Source: a bacterium
Lineage (GTDB): Bacteria; Verrucomicrobiota; Kiritimatiellia; CAIKKV01; CAIYGI01
Reading direction: 5' to 3'
Assembly (NCBI GenBank): GCA_025360745.1
Contig: JANYBP010000090.1
Span: forward strand, 1-44,531
DNA: 44,531 nucleotides
The first letter of the stretch is position 1. Every line of letters begins with the position of its first letter. The notes under the pieces were generated by a model. The model was not told where the DNA came from, did not search any database, and saw only the letters and a list, made by a program, of their open reading frames with translations. Both the position numbers and the translations under genes were made by a program. Below are positions 31,141 to 38,803 of this stretch, one piece after another.

Positions 31141-31902
31141 TCAAGCCTTCTTGGCCTTGTGTTCCTTCGGCGCCGCCTTGTCCTTGCCGGCTTCCGCCTT
31201 CTCCTTGCCGCCCGCCGCTTCCTTCTCCTTGCCGGCCTCGGCCGCCGGGGCTTCCTCTTCGCCTTCCTTCTTCTTGCCGATCACTTCGGGACCCGCCGCG
31301 GCGCCTTCCACCGCGGCTGGCGCGGCCTCGACGACCTCCGCCACCATCTCGGTCACGGTCGCCACCGCCAGCTCGGGCGAGGTCAGCACCTTGTACTTGG
31401 CGTCGAACTTCACGTCGCGCACCAGCAGCGAGTCGCCCTTGTGCAGTTGGCTGACGTCCACCGGGAAGGAATCCACGATGTCGCCCGGCAGACACTCGAC
31501 GTCGAACGAGCGCAGCGAGTGCTGCAGGACGCCGCCATCAACCGTGACGCCCACCGGCTCGCCGACGAAGGCGATGCGGATCGTGACGCGCATGCGGTGG
31601 GTCATCGAGATTTCCATGAAGTCGCCGTGCAGCAGCGCGTTGTCAACCGGGTGGTGCTGCAGTTCGCGCAACAGCACCTTGACCGGCGCGCCACCGTCCA
31701 CCACCAGGTCGAGCAGCATGTTGTCGCTGGTCGAGTGGCGCAGCAGGGTTTCGAAATCCTTGATCTTGAGCTGCAGGGCGCGGGCGCCGTGCTCGCCATA
31801 GATGTTGGCCGGCAGCAGTCCGTCGCGCCGCAGCCGGCGCGAGGTCGAACCGCCGTGCGTCGTGCGCGTGGTCGCATTCAGTGTGATCGTTTCGGTCGCC
31901 AT
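31141..31902 (-). CDS. rplY: Ribosomal protein L25 (Ctc type, extended)
   Basis: bL25 binds 5S rRNA. The 253-residue protein has the long (Ctc-like) form: N-terminal L25 fold (TRTTHGGSTSRRLRRDG, then LLPANIYGE), a beta-rich second domain (VRIAFVGEPVGVTVDGGVLQ), and a lysine/glutamate/alanine-rich tail from about residue 210 (KEKEAAGGKEKAEAGKDK). The tail is low-complexity and probably disordered. It sits between prs and pth, a common arrangement. Confidence 0.93.
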   Translation of the reverse strand: MATETITLNATTRTTHGGSTSRRLRRDGLLPANIYGEHGARALQLKIKDFETLLRHSTSDNMLLDLVVDGGAPVKVLLRELQHHPVDNALLHGDFMEISMTHRMRVTIRIAFVGEPVGVTVDGGVLQHSLRSFDVECLPGDIVDSFPVDVSQLHKGDSLLVRDVKFDAKYKVLTSPELAVATVTEMVAEVVEAAPAAVEGAAAGPEVIGKKKEGEEEAPAAEAGKEKEAAGGKEKAEAGKDKAAPKEHKAKKA

Positions 31903-31927
31903 GATACGTATCTCCTTGGTAAAGCGC

Positions 31928-32881
31928 TTAGATTTTGAACAGCGAGGATACCGATTGGTTGTCGTGAATGCGCATGATCGCTTCGCCCAGCAAGCCCGCC
32001 ACCGAAAGCACCTTGATCGGCAGGGTGGCCGTGTCGGCCCGCAACGGCACCGTGTCCGTCACCACGAATTCGTTGATCGGCGAGGCGCGCAGCCGCTCGA
32101 CGCCCAGCGGCGTCACCAGCGCATGCGTCACGGCCGCGTAAATATCGCCCGCCCCGTTCTTCTTGAGAATCCCGGCGGCCGCGCTGAGTGTGCCCGCCGT
32201 CGTGCAGAGGTCGTCCACCAGCACGCAGGTGCGGCCCTGCACGTCGCCGACCATCGAGAGCACGTCCACGTCGGTCGGCCCCTTGCGCTGCTTGGCCACG
32301 ATCGCCAGCCCGGCGTCCAGCATCTCGGAATAACTGTGGGCCATCTTGAGTCCGCCGGTGTCGGGCGAGACCACCACGATGTTCGAAAGGTTCTTGTCGC
32401 GCAGATATTTCACCAGCACCGGCGCGGCGTACAGGTGATCCACCGGAATATCGAAAAAGCCCTGGATCTGCTGGGAGTGCAGGTCCATCGTCAGCAACCG
32501 CTGCGCCCCCGCCGCCACCAGCAGGTTGGCCACCAGCTTGGCCGTGATCGGCACCCGCGGCTGATCCTTGCGATCCTGGCGCGCATAGCCGTAAAAAGGC
32601 AGCACGGCCGTGATGCGCGCCGCCGACGAGCGGCGCAGCGCATCCATCATGATCAGCAGTTCCATCAGGTTCTCGTTGGGCGGGTTACAGGTGGGCTGCA
32701 CCACATAGCAGTCCTTGCCGCGCACATTTTCCTGAAGCTTGACGAAGACCTCGCCATCGGGAAAACGCTCGATCGTGGCCTTGCCCAGAGAGATGCCGAG
32801 GGAATCGACAATTTTCTGCGTCAAATGCGGATTTGCCGTGCCGGTGAAAATTTTCAACGCGCTGGTTACTCCTCGTTGCAT
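31928..32881 (-). CDS. prs: Ribose-phosphate pyrophosphokinase
   Basis: Prs makes PRPP from ribose 5-phosphate and ATP for nucleotide, His, Trp and NAD synthesis. The sequence has LKIFTGTANPHLTQKIVDSL, RFPDGEVFVKLQENVRG, GYARQDRKDQPRVPI, MDLHSQQIQGFF, and the PRPP loop VLVDDLCTTAGTL. The start is uncertain: ATG 32881 (317 aa) or 32890, or TTG 32857 (309 aa) with GAGGAG about 11 nt upstream. Just upstream is tRNA-Gln (32902-32975), so RNase processing of a joint transcript would leave prs with a very short leader. Confidence 0.96.
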   Translation of the reverse strand: MQRGVTSALKIFTGTANPHLTQKIVDSLGISLGKATIERFPDGEVFVKLQENVRGKDCYVVQPTCNPPNENLMELLIMMDALRRSSAARITAVLPFYGYARQDRKDQPRVPITAKLVANLLVAAGAQRLLTMDLHSQQIQGFFDIPVDHLYAAPVLVKYLRDKNLSNIVVVSPDTGGLKMAHSYSEMLDAGLAIVAKQRKGPTDVDVLSMVGDVQGRTCVLVDDLCTTAGTLSAAAGILKKNGAGDIYAAVTHALVTPLGVERLRASPINEFVVTDTVPLRADTATLPIKVLSVAGLLGEAIMRIHDNQSVSSLFKI

Positions 32882-32901
32882 ACACTCCATCGTCTTCCGA
32901 T

Positions 32902-32975
32902 TGGTTGCCCGACTAGGATTTGAACCTAGACTCTGGCCTCCAAAGGGCCGTGTGCTACCATTACACCATCGGGCA
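32902..32975 (-). tRNA. tRNA-Gln (anticodon UUG)
   Basis: Reads TGCCCGA / TCGGGCA as acceptor stem with U1-A72 typical of bacterial tRNA-Gln, D-arm GTGT..GCAC, anticodon loop CTTTGGA giving UUG, T-arm CTAGG-TTCAAAT-CCTAG, discriminator A and an encoded CCA. The anticodon stem CGGCC/GGCCA has one C-A mismatch at its outer end. The 74-nt gene overlaps the 3' end of ispE (stop codon at 32926) and lies 20 nt before the chosen prs start. Confidence 0.9.
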
Positions 32976-33885
32976 GCAGTCTCGCGGCCCGCGTCCACAA
33001 CCACGGGCCCATCGCCATGCGCAAACGGCGCTCGACCTCGCGCGCGCGCCCTTCGTCGCGCACAACGCCGAATACCGAGGCGCCGCTGCCCGACAAAAGC
33101 GCGCGCAAAGCGCCAGCCTCTGTCAACGCTTCCTCCAGCACCGCCAGCAGCGGATACTTCGCGAAAACCACAGGCTGCAACGCATTGCGCAAATCGCGCA
33201 CGCCGCGTTCCACGTCACCCATTTCAAGCGCAAGAAAGGTATCTTTACCGGGATTTGGGCTTGGGGTCAAGCCGGAATTCATGCGTAGCCGGGCATACAC
33301 GTCGCGGGTCGGGACCGGAAAGCCCGGATTGGCCAGCACCAGCCACCAGGGCGGATGCGATGCGCCCTCCGGAAAGAGGGGGGTCACGCGCTCGCCGCGG
33401 CCCCGCATCCGGCAGACCCGGCCCAGCACCAGCGCCGGCACGTCGGATCCCAGCCGGGCGCCCAGTTCGAGCAGCCGGGCGGTGGACAAGTTCAGCGCCC
33501 ACAAGCGGTTCAGCCCCAGCAGCGCCGCCGCCGCGTCGGCGCTGCCGCCGCCCAGCCCGCCGCCAACCGGGATGCGCTTGCGCAATAAAATCGCCGCGCC
33601 CCGCGCTTCGCCGCACTCTTCGCGCAACAGCCGCGCCGCGCGCAGGATCAGGTTGTCCTCCGGCGGCGGCGCCCTTCCGCCAAAAGTCGCCCCGTCGCAC
33701 TCTTCCACCGTCAGCGTCAGCCCGGACCCCGCCGTCGCCGTCAGTTCCAGCTCGTCGCAAAGATCCAGCGGCGCCAGGATGCTGTCCAGTTCGTGATAGC
33801 CGTCGGACCGCCGCCCGAGAATCTCGAGCGTCAGATTGACCTTGGCGGGGGCAAGGATGGTAAGTTTGGCGGATTCGTCAGCCAT
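32926..33885 (-). CDS. ispE: 4-diphosphocytidyl-2-C-methyl-D-erythritol kinase
   Basis: IspE phosphorylates CDP-methylerythritol in the MEP isoprenoid pathway. The GHMP-kinase motifs are LAPAKVNLTLEILGRRSDGYH, KRIPVGGGLGGGSADAAAALL, GSDVPALVLG and ALLSGSGASVFGVV. The start at 33885 gives 319 residues; the frame opens at 33915. The final 16 residues (LPDGVMVAHGPLEARV) are encoded by the tRNA-Gln gene, and the stop lies inside it. Most IspE proteins end earlier, so these residues may be dispensable. Confidence 0.92.
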   Translation of the reverse strand: MADESAKLTILAPAKVNLTLEILGRRSDGYHELDSILAPLDLCDELELTATAGSGLTLTVEECDGATFGGRAPPPEDNLILRAARLLREECGEARGAAILLRKRIPVGGGLGGGSADAAAALLGLNRLWALNLSTARLLELGARLGSDVPALVLGRVCRMRGRGERVTPLFPEGASHPPWWLVLANPGFPVPTRDVYARLRMNSGLTPSPNPGKDTFLALEMGDVERGVRDLRNALQPVVFAKYPLLAVLEEALTEAGALRALLSGSGASVFGVVRDEGRAREVERRLRMAMGPWLWTRAARLLPDGVMVAHGPLEARV

Positions 33886-34235
33886 GCCTTGCCAATACCA
33901 GCCCCTCCCCGCCACGTCAAGGACCAGACGAACGTATCATGAATTTCGATGCGCTCAAATTAACCATGATTACGGAACAAGCGGAAGATTTGACGCAGAG
34001 GCGCAAAGCCGCAAAGAGTAATGGGTCGGTTACGCGGTGGGACCGCCTGAAGGCGGTACACCAAACGCGGGAATAATAATAAGTAATGCCGTTTGGTGTA
34101 CCGGCTTTAGCCGGTATCGACTTGATTACACCGAAATTCAAGATGCGTCTGCCCTGCTCCTGTAGTGTTGAATGGATGCGGAAAATTCCTGTAGGCTGGG
34201 GTTGCCGAAAGATCGGCGGAAAGCGGGTTGTTGGG
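33886..34235. other. Repeat-bearing intergenic spacer
   Basis: This 350-nt gap between ispE (-) and the epimerase gene (+) holds no recognised gene. It contains the TTTGACGCAGAGGCGCAAAG-type run near 33989-34018, and the inverted repeat at 34042-34115. A plus-strand frame continuous with the epimerase runs through it from 34086 but reads as repeat sequence, not protein. Promoters for the divergent genes must lie here; I cannot pick them with confidence. Confidence 0.5.
34042..34115. repeat. GGCGGTACACCAAAC inverted repeat
   Basis: ACCGCCTGAAGGCGGTACAC plus CAAAC at 34042-34066 is inverted (with small internal changes) against GTTTGGTGTACCGGCTTTAG plus CCGGT at 34091-34115. Each arm also has a small hairpin of its own (ACCGCC/GGCGGT and ACCGGC/GCCGGT). 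It is a REP-like unit in the spacer. Confidence 0.65.
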
Positions 34236-35189
34236 ATGGCGGCCAGAAAAATTTCCATCTTTGGCGCCGGCGGTGCGATCGGACGCCAGGTGGCGGCGGC
34301 GCTGCTGGCACGGGGCGACACGGTGACGGCGCTGCAACACCGCCGCCCGGCGCCGCAGGGTTGCCGCATCGTCGAAGGCTCGGTCTCCGATTTCGAAACC
34401 GTCAACCGCGCGATCGGCGACAGCGAGATCGTGCTGCAACTCGCGACGACCAAGGAGGACCGCGCGCAGTTCCTGGATATCGCGGTGCGCGGCACATTCA
34501 ACATCCTCGACGCGCTCCGGCGGCGCGGCGGCTGCGAACAGTTCGTCCTCGCCGGCGGCGATTGCGCGCTGGGCATCTGGCACTATCCCCAACCGGAACC
34601 GCTCACCGAACGCTCCCCGCTGCGCGCCTATCCCGGCTACTACGCTCTGAGCAAGGTGCTGGAGGAAACCCTGGTTGAACAGTATCGCGTGCAATACGGA
34701 CTGCCGGTCACGGTCCTGCGCATGGGCTGGGTACACCAGCCCCGCAGTCTTCTGCTGCACTTCCTGGCCGGCAACGTGCGCGGACAATTACGGAAAAACA
34801 TCTTCGCGGCGGCGATGCCGCCGGCCTTGAAAAAACGCGCCGAAGGCGACGGCCCCGCTTTCGTCTTCGCCGCCGTCAATCGCGAAACCGGCCGCTCGAT
34901 CCGGCGCACCACAGTCAGTTTCCGGGACGTCGTTCAGGCCTGGACCCTCGCGATCGGCAATCCGCTGGCCCGCAACCAGGTCTTCAATGTCGTGCATCCG
35001 GCCTGGGATTACGACGAGGCGGCCGCCTTGATCTCGAAACGACTGGACCTGCCCGTCGAACATCTCCCACTCGACGCCTATAGCTGGGAGATGGATACAT
35101 CCAAGATCCGCAACCTCCTGGGCTGGCGCCCCGCCGACGATATCTTCGGTATGCTCGACCAGGCCCTCGCCGATGGCGAAACCTGGTAG
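34236..35189 (+). CDS. NAD(P)-dependent epimerase/dehydratase
   Basis: A 317-residue extended-SDR protein with the NAD motif ISIFGAGGAIGRQVAAALLA, an NAD-proximal LQLATTKEDR, an active-site YYALSKVLEE (YxxxK), and RMGWVHQPRS. The C-terminal NLLGWRPAD is typical of nucleotide-sugar epimerases and related reductases. Substrate unknown. The start is taken as ATG 34236, immediately before the Rossmann strand; the frame opens at 34086 but that part is repeat-derived. It stands alone, separated from crcB by 151 nt. Confidence 0.8.
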   Translation: MAARKISIFGAGGAIGRQVAAALLARGDTVTALQHRRPAPQGCRIVEGSVSDFETVNRAIGDSEIVLQLATTKEDRAQFLDIAVRGTFNILDALRRRGGCEQFVLAGGDCALGIWHYPQPEPLTERSPLRAYPGYYALSKVLEETLVEQYRVQYGLPVTVLRMGWVHQPRSLLLHFLAGNVRGQLRKNIFAAAMPPALKKRAEGDGPAFVFAAVNRETGRSIRRTTVSFRDVVQAWTLAIGNPLARNQVFNVVHPAWDYDEAAALISKRLDLPVEHLPLDAYSWEMDTSKIRNLLGWRPADDIFGMLDQALADGETW

Positions 35190-35340
35190 GGCGGCCGTGC
35201 CGAGGCCACCGGCGCCCCGCTCCCGCCGTATCCCATCACTGACCCTTTACCTCCTGCCCCGCGCCCGGGTTGCCGCCGGCCCCGCGGTTTGATATATGTT
35301 GCGCGTTTGCGCCATTCACATCGAAAGCGGCGGGCAGGCG

Positions 35341-35733
35341 ATGTTTCAGGGTTTACGCCCATATCTCTGCGTGGCAATCGGCGGACTGCTCGGCAGTCTC
35401 TGCCGGTACGGGCTCGCGCTGTTGACGCAGGGGCACTCCTTTGCCCTGCCGCTCGGAACGCTGGGCGCCAACATCGCCGGCTGTTTCGTCATCGGTGTGG
35501 TCGCGCAGATCACCGCCGGCACGGAACTGATTTCGCCGGCCACGCGCCTCTTCCTGGCCACCGGCTTCTGCGGCGGCTTCACCACCCTCTCGTCGTTGAT
35601 CTACGAACTGGCCCAGATGGTCAAGCTGGGGGAATGGTGGTACGGTTTGATCTATCTCAACGTCACGTTCATCGGCGCCATGGTGGCGTATGTCCTGGGA
35701 ACATTGGCCGTGAAAACGGTGCTCAAGGTTTAG
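35341..35733 (+). CDS. crcB: Fluoride channel CrcB/FluC
   Basis: FluC is a dimeric membrane channel that exports fluoride. The 130-residue protein has four membrane segments, the start (M)FQGLRPYLCVAIGGLLGSL, the conserved GTLGANIAGCFVIG and TGFCGGFTTLSSLIYE (channel polyphenylalanine/Ser-Thr region). ATG 35341 matches the family length; the frame opens at 35296. A DUF190 gene follows 9 nt downstream, as often seen with crcB. I see no fluoride-riboswitch motif in the leader. Confidence 0.95.
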   Translation: MFQGLRPYLCVAIGGLLGSLCRYGLALLTQGHSFALPLGTLGANIAGCFVIGVVAQITAGTELISPATRLFLATGFCGGFTTLSSLIYELAQMVKLGEWWYGLIYLNVTFIGAMVAYVLGTLAVKTVLKV

Positions 35734-35742
35734 GGGGCGCTT

Positions 35743-36093
35743 ATGGAAATCGAAGGGGAAGCCAAGTTGCTGCGGATATTCGTCGGGGAGTCGGATAAAC
35801 ACCGCCACCTGCCGCTCTACGAAAGCATCGTCAAGGAAGCGCGCGGCGCCGGCCTGGCAGGCGCCACCGCCTGGCGCGGCGCCATGGCGTTCGGCGCCTC
35901 CAGCCGCATCCGCTCGATCAAGGTCATGGACCTCTCGTCCGACCTGCCCATGATCGTTGAAATCGTGGACGCCGGGGAAAAAATCGACGCCTTTCTCCCG
36001 CGCCTGCATACGCTCTTCGACGAGGCGCGCTGCGGCGGACTGGTCACCATCGAAAAGGTTCAAATCATCAAGTATCTGCACGGAACGAAATAG
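35743..36093 (+). CDS. DUF190 (PII-like) protein
   Basis: A 116-residue protein of the DUF190 family, a ferredoxin-like fold related to PII: KLLRIFVGESDKHRHLPLYE, GAGLAGATAWRGAMAFGASS, and VIVEIVDAGEKIDAFL-type segments (here LPMIVEIVDAGEKIDAFL). Partner of crcB and likely co-transcribed, 9 nt apart. A signalling or fluoride-related sensing role has been suggested for the pairing but is not established. Confidence 0.85.
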   Translation: MEIEGEAKLLRIFVGESDKHRHLPLYESIVKEARGAGLAGATAWRGAMAFGASSRIRSIKVMDLSSDLPMIVEIVDAGEKIDAFLPRLHTLFDEARCGGLVTIEKVQIIKYLHGTK

Positions 36094-36149
36094 TTCTCCC
36101 GATCTGGTATTCCTGTTCGATAACCCCATAACCGAGCGAGTTATTGCCG

Positions 36150-37448
36150 ATGATCTTCGAACGCCGCTGCGAAACGATCTCCCGCGACGAGTTGCGCCGG
36201 CTACAGGACGAACGCCTGCGTGCCATGGTGCGGCGGGTTTACGAGACGGCGCCTTTCTACCGCCGCAAACTCGACGAAAGCGGCGTGACGCCGGAGAGCG
36301 TGCGCTCGCTGGACGACCTGCCGCGCCTGCCCTTCACCCTCAAGACCGATTTTCGCGACCAGTATCCCTTCGGCATGTTCGCCGTGCCGATGTCCGAGGT
36401 CGTGCGCGTGCATGCCTCCTCCGGCACCACGGGCAAACCGGTGGTGGTCGGCTACACCCGCAACGACATCGCGCTCTGGGCCCGCACCGTCGCCCGCACC
36501 CTGGCCGCGGGCGGCGGGACGCGGCGCGACATTTTACAAATTGCCTACGGCTACGGACTTTTCACCGGCGGCCTGGGCCTGCACTATGGCGGCGAAAAAC
36601 TGGGCGCCACCGTGGTGCCCATGTCCGGCGGTAACACCCAGCGGCAGATCATGTTGATGCGGGACTTTGGCACGACGCTGCTCTGCTGCACGCCCTCCTA
36701 CGCGCTGGAAATCGCCGAGGTGGCCGAGGAACTGCGCGTCAACCTGCGCGACCTGCCCCTGCGGGCGGGCTTTTTCGGGGCCGAGCCGTGGTCGCAGGAG
36801 ATGCGCCGGAAGATCGAGGAGCGCATGGGCATCGAGGCCTTCGATATTTACGGGCTGACCGAAGTCATCGGTCCGGGTGTGGCCTGCGAATGCCGGGCCC
36901 ACAACGGCCTGCATGTGTTCGAGGACCACTTCTATCCCGAGATCGTCGATCCGGTCAGCGGCGCGCCGCTGCCCGACGGGCAGCGCGGCGAACTGGTCTT
37001 CACCTGTTTCACCAAGGAGGCGGGGCCCCTGATCCGCTACCGGACCCGCGACCTCACCGCCCTGCACCGCGAACCGTGCGCCTGCGGCCGCACGCTGGCG
37101 CGCATGGAACGGGTCTCGGGGCGGACGGACGACATGCTGATCATCCGCGGCGTCAACGTCTTCCCCTCCCAGATCGAGACCGCCCTGCTGCAGGTGCCGG
37201 GCGTGGCCCCGCATTACCTGATTATCGTGGACCGCAAGGGGCCGCTGGACGAGATCGAGATTCAGGTCGAGGTGGACGAGGCGATCTTCTCCGATCAGGT
37301 GCGCAACCTCGAAATGCTGCAAAGACGCCTGGCCCACGAGGTGCACGGCAGCCTGGGCTTGTCGGCCAAGATCACCCTGGTGGAACCGAAGACGATCGAG
37401 CGCACGCCCGGCAAGGCCAAGCGTGTCATCGACCGGCGTAAACTCTAA
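36150..37448 (+). CDS. paaK: Phenylacetate-CoA ligase-type enzyme
   Basis: A 432-residue AMP-forming ligase of the PaaK family. It has [20 protein letters not shown] (nucleotide-binding loop), [53 protein letters not shown], and the C-terminal domain [19 protein letters not shown]. These enzymes activate aryl acids such as phenylacetate or indoleacetate, and in anaerobes occur next to ACT-domain proteins and 2-ketoacid:ferredoxin oxidoreductases. The downstream neighbour is an ACT-domain gene. No oxidoreductase is in the window. The exact acid is unknown. ATG 36150 follows a TTG at 36144 in the same frame. Confidence 0.9.
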   Translation: MIFERRCETISRDELRRLQDERLRAMVRRVYETAPFYRRKLDESGVTPESVRSLDDLPRLPFTLKTDFRDQYPFGMFAVPMSEVVRVHASSGTTGKPVVVGYTRNDIALWARTVARTLAAGGGTRRDILQIAYGYGLFTGGLGLHYGGEKLGATVVPMSGGNTQRQIMLMRDFGTTLLCCTPSYALEIAEVAEELRVNLRDLPLRAGFFGAEPWSQEMRRKIEERMGIEAFDIYGLTEVIGPGVACECRAHNGLHVFEDHFYPEIVDPVSGAPLPDGQRGELVFTCFTKEAGPLIRYRTRDLTALHREPCACGRTLARMERVSGRTDDMLIIRGVNVFPSQIETALLQVPGVAPHYLIIVDRKGPLDEIEIQVEVDEAIFSDQVRNLEMLQRRLAHEVHGSLGLSAKITLVEPKTIERTPGKAKRVIDRRKL

Positions 37449-37470
37449 ACGCAGGAACTGGGAGGACGGC

Positions 37471-37902
37471 ATGAATGTGCGTCAGATCGGTTTGTTCATC
37501 GAAAACCGCGCCGGACGTTTGCGGACCGTCGCGCAGCGCCTGGGCGACGCCGGGATCGACATCCGGGCCCTGTCGCTGGCCGATACGAGCGACTTCGGCA
37601 TCCTGCGCCTGATCGTCAACCGCACCGATGAGGCCGTGGCCGTGCTGAAACAGGCCGGCTTCACGCTCAAACTGGCCGAAGTGGTGGCCGCCGAAATCCC
37701 GGACCGCGCCGGCGGCCTGGCCGGCGTGCTGGCCGTGCTGGAAGCCGCCGGCTTGAATATCGAATACATGTACGCCTTTGTGGAAAGAGCCGCCGACCAG
37801 GCCGTGCTGGTCTTCCGTTTCGACAATCCCGCCGCCGCCGTCCAGGCGCTGCAACAAGCCGGCATCCGCGTGCTCCAGGAAGCGGACGTAGGGCGGTTGT
37901 GA
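37471..37902 (+). CDS. Tandem ACT-domain protein
   Basis: A 143-residue protein with two ACT domains: QIGLFIENRAGRLRTVAQRL at residues 4-23 and EIPDRAGGLAGVLAVLEAAG near 70-89. ACT domains bind amino acids. Such proteins sit beside phenylacetate-CoA ligase genes, probably sensing an aromatic amino acid for that pathway (inference). The ATG at 37471 has GGGAGGA 5 to 6 nt upstream and lies 22 nt after the ligase stop. Confidence 0.9.
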   Translation: MNVRQIGLFIENRAGRLRTVAQRLGDAGIDIRALSLADTSDFGILRLIVNRTDEAVAVLKQAGFTLKLAEVVAAEIPDRAGGLAGVLAVLEAAGLNIEYMYAFVERAADQAVLVFRFDNPAAAVQALQQAGIRVLQEADVGRL

Positions 37903-37913
37903 CAGCAATTGAC

Positions 37914-37949
37914 GACACCTAGTCCAACGCTTAGTCGGTTACACTTAGG
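37914..37949. repeat. Inverted copy of the 14-nt tandem repeat
   Basis: Read on the minus strand this is CCTAAGTGTAAC, CGACTAAGCGTTGG, ACTAGGTGTC, the same 14-nt unit as at 131-186 and 471-523. It begins 11 nt after the ACT-domain gene. Confidence 0.65.
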
Positions 37950-38006
37950 AGCACCCCTCACGCCGCGGAACGTCCGTTGCTCATGGACACGTTCGGCAAA
38001 AAGAAT
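37936..38006. repeat. Direct repeat, copy 1, before the protease gene
   Basis: A run starting CGGTTACACTTAGGAGCACC is repeated at 38620-38690 with about six differences, 684 nt away. The two copies flank the aspartyl-protease gene and the lipoprotein relic. Confidence 0.75.
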
Positions 38007-38041
38007 TGAAAGAAAGATAACAGAAGCGTACTATTTCCGAC

Positions 38042-38410
38042 ATGGGTACGTTTCACATAGGATGCAGGGTTGAAAACCACGCACGGCGTGATCGCTCAAC
38101 GATCATTCCAAGAATGCTGGTAGACACTGGTAGCGAATACACTTGGATACCTACGTCCCGACTAGAGAGCATTGGTGTGTCTAGAGAAAAGAAAGACATA
38201 CGATTTGTCATGGCCAATGGACAACTCATTACCCGTAGCGTGGGATTTGCAGTTCTGCGGGTTGGCAAATCGTTCACAATCGACGAAGTTGTCTTTGCTG
38301 AACCGGGAGACCTGGCTCTTCTCGGTGCACGAACTCTTGAAGGACTAAACCTCATGGTTGATTCTGCCAAGAAAAAACTGGTTGCATCAGGTCCACTTCC
38401 TGCCGCCTAA
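38042..38410 (+). CDS. Retroviral-type aspartyl protease-like protein
   Basis: A 122-residue protein with the aspartyl-protease catalytic motif in MLVDTGSEYTWIPTSRLE (Asp28) and the second conserved segment LLGARTLEGLNLMVD, typical of single-domain bacterial clan AA proteases that act as dimers. Role unknown. Coding character is less GC-rich than the housekeeping genes, and it lies between two copies of a direct repeat, suggesting a mobile or recently acquired unit. No clear signal peptide. Confidence 0.75.
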   Translation: MGTFHIGCRVENHARRDRSTIIPRMLVDTGSEYTWIPTSRLESIGVSREKKDIRFVMANGQLITRSVGFAVLRVGKSFTIDEVVFAEPGDLALLGARTLEGLNLMVDSAKKKLVASGPLPAA

Positions 38411-38494
38411 ATCGGCGCCGAACCAGATTTTGAACGCGACTCTCAACCCTGTGGTTTTCGATCGCGTTAAAATTCCCCTTGCCTGAAGGCAAAA

Positions 38495-38765
38495 ATGAAA
38501 TTCATCAATACGGCCATGGCCTTCATTGCTGGCCGTCCTTTTCGCAGGATGCAGCACGGTAAATGTTGCCCGATTGCCCGACACCCATAAGCATTTCGGC
38601 AACGTTCACGCGCAACCGGCGGTTACACTTAGGAGCACCCCTCACGCTGCGGAACGTCCGCTGCTCATGGGCAACGGTCGGCAAAAAATTGTTCTTCCAG
38701 CTGGCTATTTCATGCGGTTGGTATTACCCTTGCTGCATGCGAGCCCCGGTACGAAATCGCCGTGA
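38495..38765 (+). pseudogene. Frameshifted lipoprotein remnant
   Basis: ATG 38495 begins MKFINTAMAFI, a lipoprotein signal start. From about 38526 a +1 frame continues LAVLFAGCSTVNVARLPDTH, with the lipobox LFAGC, so one base has been gained or lost inside the signal sequence. The downstream part past about 38618 is direct-repeat sequence, not protein-like. It is probably a disrupted gene. The rest of 38411-38803 shows no gene. Confidence 0.6.
38620..38690. repeat. Direct repeat, copy 2, after the protease gene
   Basis: Second copy of the repeat at 37936-38006 (GGTTACACTTAGGAGCACCC...), with CGCTGCGG in place of CGCCGCGG. It interrupts the lipoprotein relic's 3' part. Confidence 0.7.
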
Positions 38766-38803
38766 TATTGACGTCGGCATGATCGTCACACGCATGCATC
38801 TCC

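Noticed and set aside
35190-35340. Fluoride riboswitch before crcB
   Set aside because: The leader has a GATGGCG run at the end of the epimerase gene but lacks the riboswitch consensus elements and pseudoknot partner I would expect.
38526-38765. Intact small gene starting at 38526
   Set aside because: It begins mid-signal-peptide of a lipoprotein in another frame and runs into repeat DNA, so it is better read as a frameshifted relic.
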